A DNA stretch of 64,000 bases from Zygnema cylindricum (lineage: Eukaryota > Streptophyta > Zygnematophyceae > Zygnematales > Zygnemataceae): positions 133,655 to 197,654 of the forward strand of contig JBBHKE010000237.1 in assembly GCA_037447655.1 (NCBI GenBank). Direction: 5' to 3'. Shown here in pieces: positions 1-8,759 of this stretch (the stretch's first letter is position 1; every line of letters starts with the position of its first letter). The notes beneath the pieces were generated by a model. The model was not told where the DNA came from. It did no database searches and saw only the letters and a program-made list of their open reading frames with translations. Made by a program: the position numbers and the translations under genes.

Positions 1-283
1 AGTTCAAAATTGGCAGTTGAGTAGGTACTTTGATAATTTCTGCTGGTGTTCATGTCTACTTCCACTACTACTACTGGTTCTCCTCCTACAATGCTGGTTG
101 TAGAACAACGATTTATGGGCCTTTTGTCAAGTGTTCCTATCTTCAATGGCCAAAAGTATGCGCAGTGGGGGCCGATGGTTGAATCGTCGTTTGAAACTGT
201 TGACTTATTAGGGGTCTTCGATGGCTCCTTTGATGAAACAGATCCAGCTTGGGCGAAAAATAATTTAATGGCAAAGAAAAATC
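1..283 (+). pseudogene. Copia element B: leader end and gag N-terminus, interrupted by element A
   Basis: The first ATG of the gag frame is at 52. It opens a Ser/Thr-rich start (MSTSTTTTGSPP), a VVEQ motif, and then VPIFNGQKYAQW, the N-terminal signature of copia gag (the DUF4219/UBN2-type region). Gag forms the particle that packages element RNA. The frame runs to 283, where the LTR of element A begins; gag resumes after 6592 (NENEEASEIW...). The leader before the ATG is closely similar to 11453-11505. The 5' LTR of B is upstream of the window. Unlike three related gag starts in this window, this copy continues past VVEQ without satellite, so it is the uninterrupted reference. Element identity is confident; the exact start is inferred. 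Confidence 0.85.
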
Positions 284-462
284 TGTTGAAATAAGTAGTT
301 TTTGGTATTTTCTAGGTCTAAAATAATTAGCGGAAACAAATAAAGAAAATGCAGGCAGCCTTCCTCCATCTCTTCTCTCTTGCCCCAATACTTGTTGTAA
401 TCACTCAAGGAGAGAGAGAGCCATGGAGCCATGGCTGCCTCCGCTCCATAGGAAGGATTAAA

Positions 463-480
463 GAGTGACTTAAGTCACTC
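463..480. other. Perfect 18-bp palindrome in LTR A
   Basis: GAGTGACTTAAGTCACTC reads the same on both strands. The 3' LTR keeps a shortened form near 5769-5783 (AGTGAC, 3-base spacer, GTCACT). A second inverted repeat follows at once: GAGTCC-AGAA-GGACTC near 494-509. The pair could form a cruciform or RNA hairpins, or act as a dimeric protein-binding site. Function is not shown. Confidence 0.6.
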
Positions 481-503
481 TCAACAAAAGGTTGAGTCCA
501 GAA

Positions 504-563
504 GGACTCGAACCCCTGACTGGCAGAGCGCGGCGTAGCCGTTAGCTCTAACCAATTTGTCGA
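504..563 (-). other. tRNA-like (Pol III box A / box B) segment antisense within LTR A
   Basis: On the minus strand this segment has TTGGTTAGAGC, like the D-arm/box A region of tRNA genes. About 30 nt later comes GGTTCGAGTCC, an exact match to the box B consensus GGTTCGANTCC; the spacing is typical of tRNA genes. A five-pair T-stem (two G-T pairs) can be drawn around TTCGAGT. A full cloverleaf with a 7-bp acceptor stem is not evident, so it is not called a functional tRNA. It could be a captured tRNA or SINE head, or an antisense Pol III promoter. Confidence 0.5.
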
Positions 564-883
564 AGAAGTCCGTCAGGAGATATACAGTTTGATAAGTATT
601 TAAACTATTGTATTATACTAAAACCATTTAACTGAAATATGGACGAATGAACATAGAACTTGTTAAGGTTTAGTGCGAACGTCATTTCGCACGAAACAAA
701 TGAATCGGACATTTGTTTCAACGGTCGACATTTTATGTCGGATTTAATCCGACGGCGCATATCATCGCCGAGATCACGGAATGGTCACTTTGGCTTTTAT
801 GGACGTGGCATGACCTAGCGCCGCGTGGAAGGATGACATTCGGTTGGGGGAATTCCGGAGAATATACGAACGAGTGGAAAAGT

Positions 884-893
884 GACACGTGTC
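884..893. promoter_or_regulatory. G-box (GACACGTGTC) in U3 of LTR A
   Basis: A perfect 10-bp palindrome around CACGTG, the core bound by plant bZIP and bHLH factors. The equivalent site in the 3' LTR (6188-6197) reads GACACGCGTC, so the core is lost there. A second bZIP-type core, GACGTGGCA, lies at 802-810. Confidence 0.45.
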
Positions 894-1067
894 CACTCAG
901 TCGCCTTGTCGTACACCGGCCGTACAGAAAGTACATCGGCCGTAGTACCTTTTCTGTACTTTACAGTTATATGATTGGTTCGTACTTCAGTAGATAGGGG
1001 TTGTGAGAGAGGTTTAGGACTTAGGAAATTTTGGTAGATAGTCACCTCTCTCTCTAAGAGAGCTTTG

Positions 1068-1074
1068 TATAAAT
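1068..1074 (+). promoter_or_regulatory. TATA box of LTR A (5' copy)
   Basis: TATAAAT preceded by a CTCTCTCT-rich stretch. The same motif is at 6372-6378 in the 3' LTR. Its place in the last quarter of the LTR suits a U3/R boundary about 30 bp downstream, with R-U5 to 1288. Two diverged relatives keep TATTAT or TATATAT at the matching place (about 16456 and 20290). Confidence 0.6.
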
Positions 1075-1288
1075 TGGCATTTTTGCCGACTCATAACTTA
1101 TTGGCTTGTTGGCCGTTTTCAGTGATTTTTTTTGCTACGCACTCAGAGGAGTCTAAGATGCATAGGGTTGCAGTCAAATTGTCATTTTGCATTCCTTGAC
1201 AGCAGTGGTTGTGGCTTGAAGTGGGTTAGTTAAATACTATATAGAGGATTCCTGTATTCTGTGGTCCAATGGAGGACACAGAAGTGCA

Positions 1289-2309
1289 AGTTATGGGTCC
1301 CCACATTCAATGGATCAGGGTTCATTTATTGGGAAGCCATGATGATGGGAGCTTTGTACAAAAAACGATATTGGGATATCGTCAGTGGACAACTGAAACG
1401 TCCACCTTTGGGAACTCCACCACGATTTGGAGGAGTAAGGTTTCTTGCAGCAACGGCTGCCTCAGTGTAGGAGGCAAATGATGGGGACAGCAGTATGTTG
1501 GAAAAGGGGAAAAAGAAGGAGACACCCCTTACTCCTATTGCTACAGTACCGGGAGCGCCTACCGTGAAGACCGCGGAGAACGATACTCAAATGTAGGAGG
1601 ATGTAAACATGGCTGCCAAGAACTTCATCTGAGGCACCTCACTTAAGCTTTGGCCACCCCTCATCTTCACATGTATAAGGATGAGGAGTTGTGGCTGAGT
1701 TTGGTGGAGATTTACAGTCCTGGAACTATTCAGGAGCTCCAGTTGGTTGAGCAAAAGCTAGTGAGTTACACTTACAAAGGAGGAAAGATGTTAGATTACT
1801 GTAATGATCTTTCTTGTTTGTATATGGAGATGGAAAGTGTCGGGTGGACAGGTACAACGAAAATGAAAGTTAACACCCTTATCATAAAATTACCAGATAA
1901 GAACAAGACATAGTGTACCGAGCACAAGAAATGCCTGATATTTCATGGAAATGGAACACAGTGGTCAAGATGAAACTTGTGCAGGAAAACAGAATAGAGA
2001 TTAGGAGAGGAGGAAAGTGCATTCAAGCTCTAGCAGATGGAGGGGACCGATGGGGGAAGGACCCGAATAAATCGTACAAAGGGGAAAGTGATCACTCTGG
2101 AGGACTAAGGCCCCCAAAGGGCTTTTGTCATTTTTGCAAAAACCGAGACACTTCATTGCAGATTGTGTGAAGGTGTCCGAACTGAGGCTTGAAAAGAACC
2201 GTAGAGGGGGTTCTTCCGAAGGGAAAAAAAAGGCACTTGTGGGTACAAAAGTGAAAGGAGAAACCGAGGATGAGTCTTATGAGGAGGATAGGGAGTTACT
2301 TCTTGACTA
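1289..2309 (+). pseudogene. Copia A gag (degenerate)
   Basis: Translation just after the LTR gives VPTFNGSGFIYWEAM, then YWDIVSG: the start of the copia gag core, without its usual N-terminal residues or leader. More gag follows over 1650-2310 (LWLSLVEIYSPGTIQEL). A CCHC zinc knuckle near 2127-2170 has the spacing Cys-X2-Cys-X4-His-X4-Cys, reached only by changing frame, and its usual Gly before His is Arg. Several stops and frameshifts break the frame. Loss of the segment that would encode the first roughly 30 residues places the breakpoint at about the same gag position where satellite joins other copies in this window. Confidence 0.75.
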
Positions 2310-2324
2310 GAGTCTGGAGGAGAA

Positions 2325-2636
2325 GGAGATCCCTAGGAGACAAAAGTGTGCCCTAGAAGCAATTCCAAAAGCTCCACAGGAAGGATGGATCATGGACTCA
2401 GGTGCATCCATGCATATGTGTCGTGATAAAGAACTCTTCACTAAGCTAAAAAAGATCCCTACTGTAGAGATAGAGTATAGGGATGGGAGAGTGGTTACTA
2501 TAGATCTAGTGGGGTCACTATATCTGAAAGTCTTAGTGGAGGGTAAGACTTCTATACTTACATTCTCAGATGTACTCTACATTCCTCAGTTGAGAAAAAA
2601 TCTTGTCTTTACGTCTGTGTTAGATGACAAATAGTT
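2325..2636 (+). pseudogene. Copia A aspartic protease
   Basis: Contains WIMDSGASMHMC near 2386-2420. DSGAS is the catalytic Asp-Ser/Thr-Gly motif of retroviral-type proteases, followed by LFTKLKKIP and a hydrophobic strand (VLYIPQLRKNLVF) typical of the copia protease fold. The motif is intact, but the domain is cut from gag by a stop at 2308-2310 and from integrase by a stop at 2632-2634. In a working element this domain processes the Gag-Pol polyprotein. Confidence 0.8.
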
Positions 2637-3736
2637 TGATACCTTCACTAGAAAGAGAGTATGGGGATGATGTTTACTTCACGGCAGATAAAGGTATCCA
2701 AGGAATGTTTAGGCTTAACCTGAGTAATGAAAAGAAGAATGCTTACTATGTTTGTGTTCTTAAGGTGATGATTTGGCATAAGCGGTTGTGGCATGTACAT
2801 TTTGATAGGTTGAGGGAAACGAAAAAGCTTGGGGTAGTAAAAGGCATTCAGTTTGGGGATAATAAAATGATGGATGATTGTAGTGGCTCTGCTCAAGGTA
2901 AAGCTCAAAGACTTCCCTTTCCTAAAACCACCACATATAGAGGTGAGAAAGTATTAGACTTGGTCTAAACAGATGTTTTGGGGCCTGCAAAAATACCTTC
3001 GGTTGGAAGAAAGAGGTTTATGATGACAATAACCGATGATTGGTCTAGATACTTTAGAGTCTACTATCTCAAAAATAAGTCTGAAGCATCCACTTACTTC
3101 AAAGAATATAAAGCTTGGAGTGAGAAGTTGCATGAAACCCCCATTAAGAGGATAAGGAGTGATAATGGGGGGGGATATACCTCTAACCAATTTGAGGAAT
3201 ATCTGAGAGATGAGGGAGTGCAGCACCAGAAAATTGTACCATATAACCCGGAACACAATGGGGTAGTTGAGAGGTTCAATCGAACACTAGGAGATAGTGC
3301 ATGCAGTATGTTGGCCGACAAGAAAATAGGAAAGAGATTTTGGGCAGAAGCAATGAACTCTACCAATTACATTAAGAATAGAGTCCTTACCTCAGCTGTA
3401 AAAGGAGTGACACCTTATGAGAGATGGGTTGGAAGGAAACTAGATATCTCACACCTTAAAGTATTCGGTAGCCAAGTTTATAGTCTTGACACGGATAGGA
3501 AAAAAACGAAACTAGATGCTAAGGGAAAACTTGGATACTTTGTGGGATATGATGAGGATGTCAAGGGATATACTGTCTATGACTTAGCAAAGAAAGATAT
3601 CATTCTGGTCAAACACCTAGTTGTCATGGATGAAGGGAAGTCATTTGACCTTTTCAAATATACAAAGAAGATAAGAATCAGATTTAAGTTCGAGAGTGAG
3701 GAGAACTCGGTCGTTCCCGAAAAAGGGCATGAATAA
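2627..3736 (+). pseudogene. Copia A integrase with GAG-pre-integrase zinc region
   Basis: The zinc-binding region keeps its His pair (WHKRLWHVH), but the Cys pair near 2870-2895 is scrambled. After a stop at 2966-2968 the core reads TDVLGP, then RSDNGG and NGVVERFNR. All three residues of the catalytic Asp-Asp-Glu triad are therefore present, although the first lies beside the stop. The C-terminal GKP-like region follows (TPYERWVGRKLDISHLKVFGS, then GYDEDVKGY). The longest open stretch is 2978-3736. Integrase inserts element cDNA into the genome. The active site is preserved better than in element B. Confidence 0.85.
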
Positions 3737-5525
3737 AACCGTGATTGCAGATTCTGTGGAGATTTGAGATACAGCAGACTTATCGGAAATGTCACATTCG
3801 AGGAGATAGAAGAAGTGGGACAAGATCCAGCTCCTATGGACAGGGGAGCCGATGAGACAAAAGGAGAAATCCAAGATTTCGATTCATTCCAGCTTTGGAG
3901 TTTGAGGAAAGAAGAAGGAGTAGCAAAATGATACAAGAAAAACAGGCCGCTCATAAGGTAAGTAAGCTATCTCACCCAGATGAGCCTCAGTCTTACTTGG
4001 AGGCATTAAATAGTCATGAGAAAGAAAGGTGGATTAGAGCCACAAATGATGAGATGGTTTCAATCATGGAAGAAAATACTTGGGAGCTAACGGATTGTTC
4101 TCCAAACAGAAAAACCTATAGGGTGTAAATGGGTATTTAAACTAGAACTGAAACCAGATAATACCATTGAGAGATATAAGGATCGATTGGTAGCGAAAGG
4201 ATTTACCCAAAAGAAGGGGATTGACTATCAGGATACCTTTGCTCTAATTGTTTGGTTCCCATCAATAAGGATTCTCCTCAGTCTGGCAGCACCTGAAGTC
4301 ATGGAAATACACCAGATGGACATTAAGATTGCTTTTCTTAATGGTGAGTTAGAGGACGAAATTTTCATGAGGCAACCCGAGGGGTTCGTGGAGGCAGGAG
4401 AAGAGAGCAAAGTCTCCAGGCTCATAAAGTCCATATATGGACTGAAGTAGGCTCCCCGAAGAGTGGAATAAAAAACTAGATGAGTTTGTCACCGGTCTGG
4501 GATATATCCGGATATGCTCTGACCATTCTATCTATATGTTTGAAGATGAGAATGGTGTCATTTTTTTTGAAATTTATGTGGATGATCAGCTGGTATTGAG
4601 TAAGTCTTTGGAGAAGATCAATAGGCTGAAGAAAGATCTTAGGGGCAAATTTGATATCAAGGATTTAGGTGAGGCAAAATATATTTTGGGGATCCAAATG
4701 GAGAGAGATAGGGGGATAAGGATTATCATACTTACTCAAAAAGAAACAATAGGTAATATGCTTGAAAAATTCCAGATAAAAAAACCTCACAGTTGTACCA
4801 CTCCCGTGGACTTGAAAAAAGTAAGTGATGGGAGTGTAGAAGGAACAATGATGATCTTAGATGATCAGATGAGTCCAGAGGAGAGAGAGTTTATGAAGTC
4901 TATCCCTTATAGACAGGTCGTAGGAAGTTTGATCTATTTTATGAACTGTACCAGGTCAGACATAGCGGCAACACTAAGAGTCCTAAGTAGGAGTCTTAAT
5001 GATCCTACGAAGAGAGATTTAGAGGCAGCCAAGACAATCATGAGATATCTGGTAAAAACTAGAGAGTTAAAGTTACATTTGGGAGGGGAGCACACTGATA
5101 TCACTACTTGCAGTGATGCCGGTTATGGGGATGCACGTATGAGAAGATGCACTTCTGGGTATGTGTTGTATGTAGGGGAAGGTGCTTGTTGTTGGAGCAG
5201 TAAACAACAAAAGGTGGTTGCTCAGTCTACTATGGAGGCTGAGTATATGGCCTCTTGTTCGGTTGTGAAAGAGTTGATGTGGGTCAAATCCATGTTGCAA
5301 GAATTGGGGTATATGTAGAAGGGAGTGCATTAAGTTTTTTGTGATAATCAAGCTGCCATTGCCATTGCAGCCAATCCAAAACATCATTTCAAGGCTAAAC
5401 ATATGGACATAAGATTGAGCTTCGTGAGGGAAAAAAATGAAAATAAAATTGTAAATCTTGTGTATAAATTCGATGAAGAAATGGTGGCTGACATGATGAC
5501 CAAACCTAGCCCTCTCCAAAGTTAA
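3737..5525 (+). pseudogene. Copia A reverse transcriptase and RNase H
   Basis: A variable linker is followed by the RT start YLEALNSHEKERWIRATNDE near 3991-4050. Next come LVAKGFTQKKGIDYQDTF and MEIHQMDIKIAFLNGEL, the SIYGLK motif, and the catalytic box YVDDQLVLS near 4575-4600, with the Asp pair intact. RNase H shows CSDAGYGD, STMEAEYMA and a DNQAAIAIAANP-like segment up to about 5525. Frame breaks occur near 4125, at the stop at 4448-4450 and at the stop at 5316-5318. These domains copy element RNA into DNA and remove the template. Confidence 0.85.
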
Positions 5526-5580
5526 AATATTGTAGGGAAAAATGTGGATTAAAATAAAAGTTAAAATTAGACTAGAAAAT

Positions 5581-5588
5581 AAAGGGAG
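5581..5588 (+). other. Polypurine tract of element A
   Basis: AAAGGGAG lies directly before the TGTT start of the 3' LTR. This is the expected place for the primer of plus-strand DNA synthesis. Elements B and C have TTAGGGGAG at the same place. Confidence 0.75.
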
Positions 5589-5807
5589 TGTTAATATAAG
5601 AAGTTTTTGGTATTTTCTAGGACTAAAATAATTAGCGGAAACAGATATAGAAATTGCAGGCAGCCTGCCTCCATCTCTTCTCTCTTGCCCCCATACTTGT
5701 TGTAGTCACTATAGGAGAGAGAGAGCGATGGAGCCATGGCTGCCTCCGCTCCATAGGAAGGACTAAAAAGTGACTTAGTCACTCTCAACAAAAGGTTGAG
5801 TCCAGAA

Positions 5808-5868
5808 GGACTCAAACCACCGACCGGCAGAGCGTGGCGTAGCCGTTAGCTCTAACCAGTCACTCGTA
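5808..5868 (-). other. tRNA-like segment in the 3' LTR of A
   Basis: The counterpart of 504-563. The box B-like motif on the minus strand is GGTTTGAGTCC, one change from the 5' copy. The box A side reads TACGAGTGACTGGTTAGAGC, closer to a tRNA D-arm than in the 5' LTR. Both copies keep the roughly 30-nt spacing. Confidence 0.5.
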
Positions 5869-6371
5869 GAAGTCCGTTAGCTGATATAGGGTTTTATAAG
5901 ATTTTAAACTCTTGTATAATACTGAAACCATTTAACTAAAATATGGAAGAATGAACATAAAACTTGTTAAAGTTTAATGCAAACGTCATTTCGCACGAAA
6001 CAAAGGAATTGGACATTTGTTTCAACGGTCCACAATTAATGTCAGATTTAATCCGACGGCGCACATCATCGCCAAGATCGCGAAATGGTCACTTTGGCTT
6101 TTAAAGACGTGGCATAACCTAGCGCCGCGTGGAAGGATAACACTCGATCGCGGGAATTTCGGAGATTATACGAACGGGTGGAAAAGTGACACGCGTCCAC
6201 TCAGTAGCCTTGTCGTACACCGGCCGTATAGAAAGTATATCGGCCGTAGTACCTTTTTTGTACTTTACAGTTATATGATTGGTTCGTACTTCAGTAGATA
6301 GGGGTTGTGAAAGAGGTTTAGGACTTAGGAAATTTTGGTAGATAGTCACCTCTCTCTCTAAGAGAGCTTTG

Positions 6372-6378
6372 TATAAAT
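6372..6378 (+). promoter_or_regulatory. TATA box of LTR A (3' copy)
   Basis: TATAAAT in the same context as at 1068-1074. It could in principle drive read-out transcription into the downstream half of gag B. Confidence 0.5.
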
Positions 6379-6592
6379 TGGCATTTTTGCCGGCTCATAA
6401 CTTCTCGGCTCGTTGGCCGTTTTTAGTGATTCTATTTGCTACGGACTCAGAGGAGTCCAAGCTACAAAGATGTGCAGTCAAACTGTCATTTTGCATTCCT
6501 AGACAACAGTGGTTGTGGCTTGAAGTGGGTTAGTTAAATATTATATAGAGGCTTTCTATATTCTGTGGTCCAGTGGAGGACACAAAATTGCA

Positions 6593-7240
6593 CAATCTAA
6601 TTCTTTATATTTCATAAAATTTGGCCATGTCTCGAATGAAAATGAAGAGGCGAGCGAGATTTGGACATCACTGAAATCCGCTTTTGAGAAAGCGAATGTT
6701 CAGGAGGAGCTCTTGGTGGCTGGAAAAATTTGGGGATACAAATTCTCTGGGGGTACTATGGTCGAGTATTGTGACAATTTTTGTGCACTCATTGATGCTC
6801 ACTCTTATGCTTGGGGGTCATTTCCTGAGTTTCAATAGGCAGCTCTGCTTATTTGAGGTCTCCCTAGTAGCATGAAGGGTGTGTCTATTTAGTTAAATAG
6901 TCATGATAAAGCCAGCTTGTCATTTTAGTTAGAATATAATCTAATATTAGAGGAAGAGACTAATACTGAACTCCTTGAAGGAGAAGAAAAGGTTGAAGAT
7001 TTTTCCACAAACTTTGACAAAAGAAATCAGATTAATCAAAACAAGAGTCAGGTTAACCAGAATCATAATCAATTTACTCACTATTATCATAAGCAAAATA
7101 GGCCATCTTCTACTACTTGCTTTTGTTGTTCTGAGAAGGGTCATGGATACAGGTACTATCCTAAGCTGAAAAAAGCTAATACGACAGGATTATATAGGCA
7201 AGGTTGGCAGCAAAGCCAAAGATCACAGAGGCTTCTCTGA
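6593..7240 (+). pseudogene. Copia B gag, downstream half
   Basis: Gag resumes right after the nested element: a FIKFGHVSNENEEASEIW-type segment near 6610-6665, then FEKANVQEELLVAGKIWGY, the UBN2 part of gag. A zinc knuckle starts at 7118: CFCCSEKGHGYRYY. It has the Cys-X2-Cys-X4-His spacing, but the last Cys is Tyr. Stops occur near 6837, 6855 and 6891. Together with 52-283 this is one gag split by insertion. Shared frame content on both sides and the near-match flank duplication show that B was there first. Confidence 0.85.
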
Positions 7241-7299
7241 GAATCCTACACGTGGAAATGCTGCTTTTTCAGCTTCTACAACTGATGTAGATGAATCTT

Positions 7300-7627
7300 T
7301 AAGCTTAGATGAGACAGAGGATGCGGAATTATTTCCTATGGCTGCAGCCATGGAGGGTTCTAAGGATGCAGGATGGATCATGGACATGGGAGCGTCTGCA
7401 CATATGTGTTGGAACAAGGCGGCTTTTACGAATCTGCAGCAAACATCTCCAAAGAGTATTTACTATGCTTGTGGCATTAGTGTTCAAACCTCAGCTCAAG
7501 GTGATGTATCTTTGATGATAGATGTGGGGGGAAAGCCGGTAGAAATAACCCTTCACAATGTTTTGTTTGTTCTAGTTTTTATGAAAAATCTTTTTTCTAC
7601 ATCATTAGTGGAGAGCAAAGGCTTTTA
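7300..7627 (+). pseudogene. Copia B aspartic protease
   Basis: GWIMDMGASAHMCWNKAAF near 7369-7430 matches the copia protease active-site region, but the usual Asp-Ser/Thr-Gly is Asp-Met-Gly. The rest of the domain (DVSLMIDVGGKPVEITLHNVLFV) is readable to the stop at 7626. The Ser/Thr to Met change would be expected to impair catalysis. Confidence 0.8.
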
Positions 7628-8690
7628 AGTCATTCTGAAAAGAGGTAGACAGGTTGTTAGCAAAAAAGGGAAAGTAGTAGTAACATGCACTAAAGATGCT
7701 AACAAAATGTACCGGATGGACATGGCTAAATATAAAGAAAATGATGTTCTTTACTCCAGTGTCTAATGGGATAATGAGTTGTGACATAAAAGATTAGGAC
7801 ATATGAATTATGATAGCCTTAAAAAAATGGTGAATTCGAGAAAAGATGAGGGGGTTTCTCTTTGTTCCCATCCTATAACATCATGTGATGGTTGTTCACT
7901 TAGCAAGACCCAAAAATTGCCATTTCCACAAGAAGCATACCACAAATCAGAGAGAGTTCTACAGCTAATACATTCTTATGTTCTCGGTCCTTCACAAGTA
8001 ACTTCGGCTAGAGGCGTCTACTAAATGGTTACATTTACAAATGACTACTCCAGATATACTAAAAATTACTTTATGCAACATGATAGTGAAGTGTTTATTC
8101 ACTTCAAACAATACAAAGCATGGGCGGAAAAGCTTCATGGAGTTCCAATCTTGGCGCAGAGATCAAACAATGGGGGAGAATATACATCAAAGGAATTCCA
8201 AGAGTTTCTCCTTCAAAAAGGTATCAGTCACAATCTTACAGTTCCATATACATCGGAGAAGAATGGTGTTTTTGATAGATTAAATAGGATAGTGACCGAA
8301 AGTGCTCGGTCCATGCTTGCAGATAAAGGGCTAGATTTGAAATTCTAGGCTAAAACATTTAACTGCACTATTTATATTAAGAATAGAATTGCTTCTAGAT
8401 ATATTAGCACTACACCTATTGAGCTTTGGACAGGATAAAATTTTGATGTTAGTCACTTTAAGATCTTTGGCAGCAAGTGTTTTATTCTAGATACCTCACA
8501 TGATAGATGGAAAATAGATGCTAAGGACTTACCAGGAATTTTCATGGGGTATGATGATAATGCAAAAGGTTATCTAGTTTTTGTATTTGAGAAACAAAAA
8601 GTGGTTATCTCTATAAATATCCAGATTAAAGATGAGATGGATTCGGTTGACTCTTTTTAATGCCAGACAAACCGCAAAGGAAAACCTAGA
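7628..8690 (+). pseudogene. Copia B integrase, all three catalytic residues changed
   Basis: The zinc region is near intact (HKRLGHMNYDSL, then CDGCSLSKTQKLPFP). In the core, the position of the first catalytic Asp reads IHSYVLGP (Tyr), the second reads RSNNGGEY (Asn), and the Glu position reads NGVFDRLNR (Asp). The C-terminal region continues after a stop near 8346, with TTPIELWTG, HFKIFGSKCF and GYDDNAKGY. Fold signatures over about 1 kb make the identification firm despite the lost triad. Stops occur at 7764, 8022 and 8346. Confidence 0.87.
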
Positions 8691-8759
8691 ATATGTCATT
8701 TTCACCACCCGTAGTGGGTTTAATTTCCACAGCCAAATGGGACTACTTTTCCTTCAGTT

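Larger units (their letters stand above)
284..1288 (+). repeat. 5' LTR of copia element A
   Basis: It starts TGTTGAAATAAG and ends GAAGTGCA; homology with 5589-6592 runs end to end. It contains pyrimidine- and GAGA-rich tracts (360-420), an 18-bp palindrome, an antisense tRNA-like segment, repeated CGGCCGTA units near 925-950, a G-box and a TATA box. The end position is supported independently by a truncated family member at 15946-16676, which switches to satellite right after TTGCA. Gag-like coding sequence begins immediately after the LTR, with no leader. Confidence 0.9.
284..6592 (+). mobile_element. Complete nested copia retrotransposon A
   Basis: Two direct LTRs (284-1288 and 5589-6592) of about 1005 bp, alike at roughly nine bases in ten by eye, begin TGTT and end TGCA. 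Between them are gag, aspartic protease, integrase, reverse transcriptase and RNase H in copia order (integrase before RT). A purine tract precedes the 3' LTR. The flanking bases are aaatc (279-283) and caatc (6593-6597), a 4-of-5 match to the 5-bp target duplication usual for copia. The flanks are the two halves of the gag of element B, so A inserted into B. Every coding domain has stops or frameshifts. The usual primer-binding site is not visible after the 5' LTR, so A cannot be autonomous. Confidence 0.92.
5589..6592 (+). repeat. 3' LTR of copia element A
   Basis: It starts TGTTAATATAAG after the purine tract and ends AATTGCA, followed by the CAATC flank. It is collinear with 284-1288, including the GAGA tract, tRNA-like segment, CGGCCGTA repeats and TATA box. 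Differences are scattered substitutions and small indels, which indicates an old insertion. Confidence 0.9.

Noticed and set aside
504-563. A functional tRNA gene
   Set aside because: Box A- and box B-like motifs are present, but no 7-bp acceptor stem or convincing anticodon arm could be drawn. Kept only as tRNA-like.
713-1045. Small open frames on both strands in LTR A (repeated at 6017-6349)
   Set aside because: They lie in the LTR U3/R regions, overlap on opposite strands, have no family motif and are shared only because the LTRs are duplicates.
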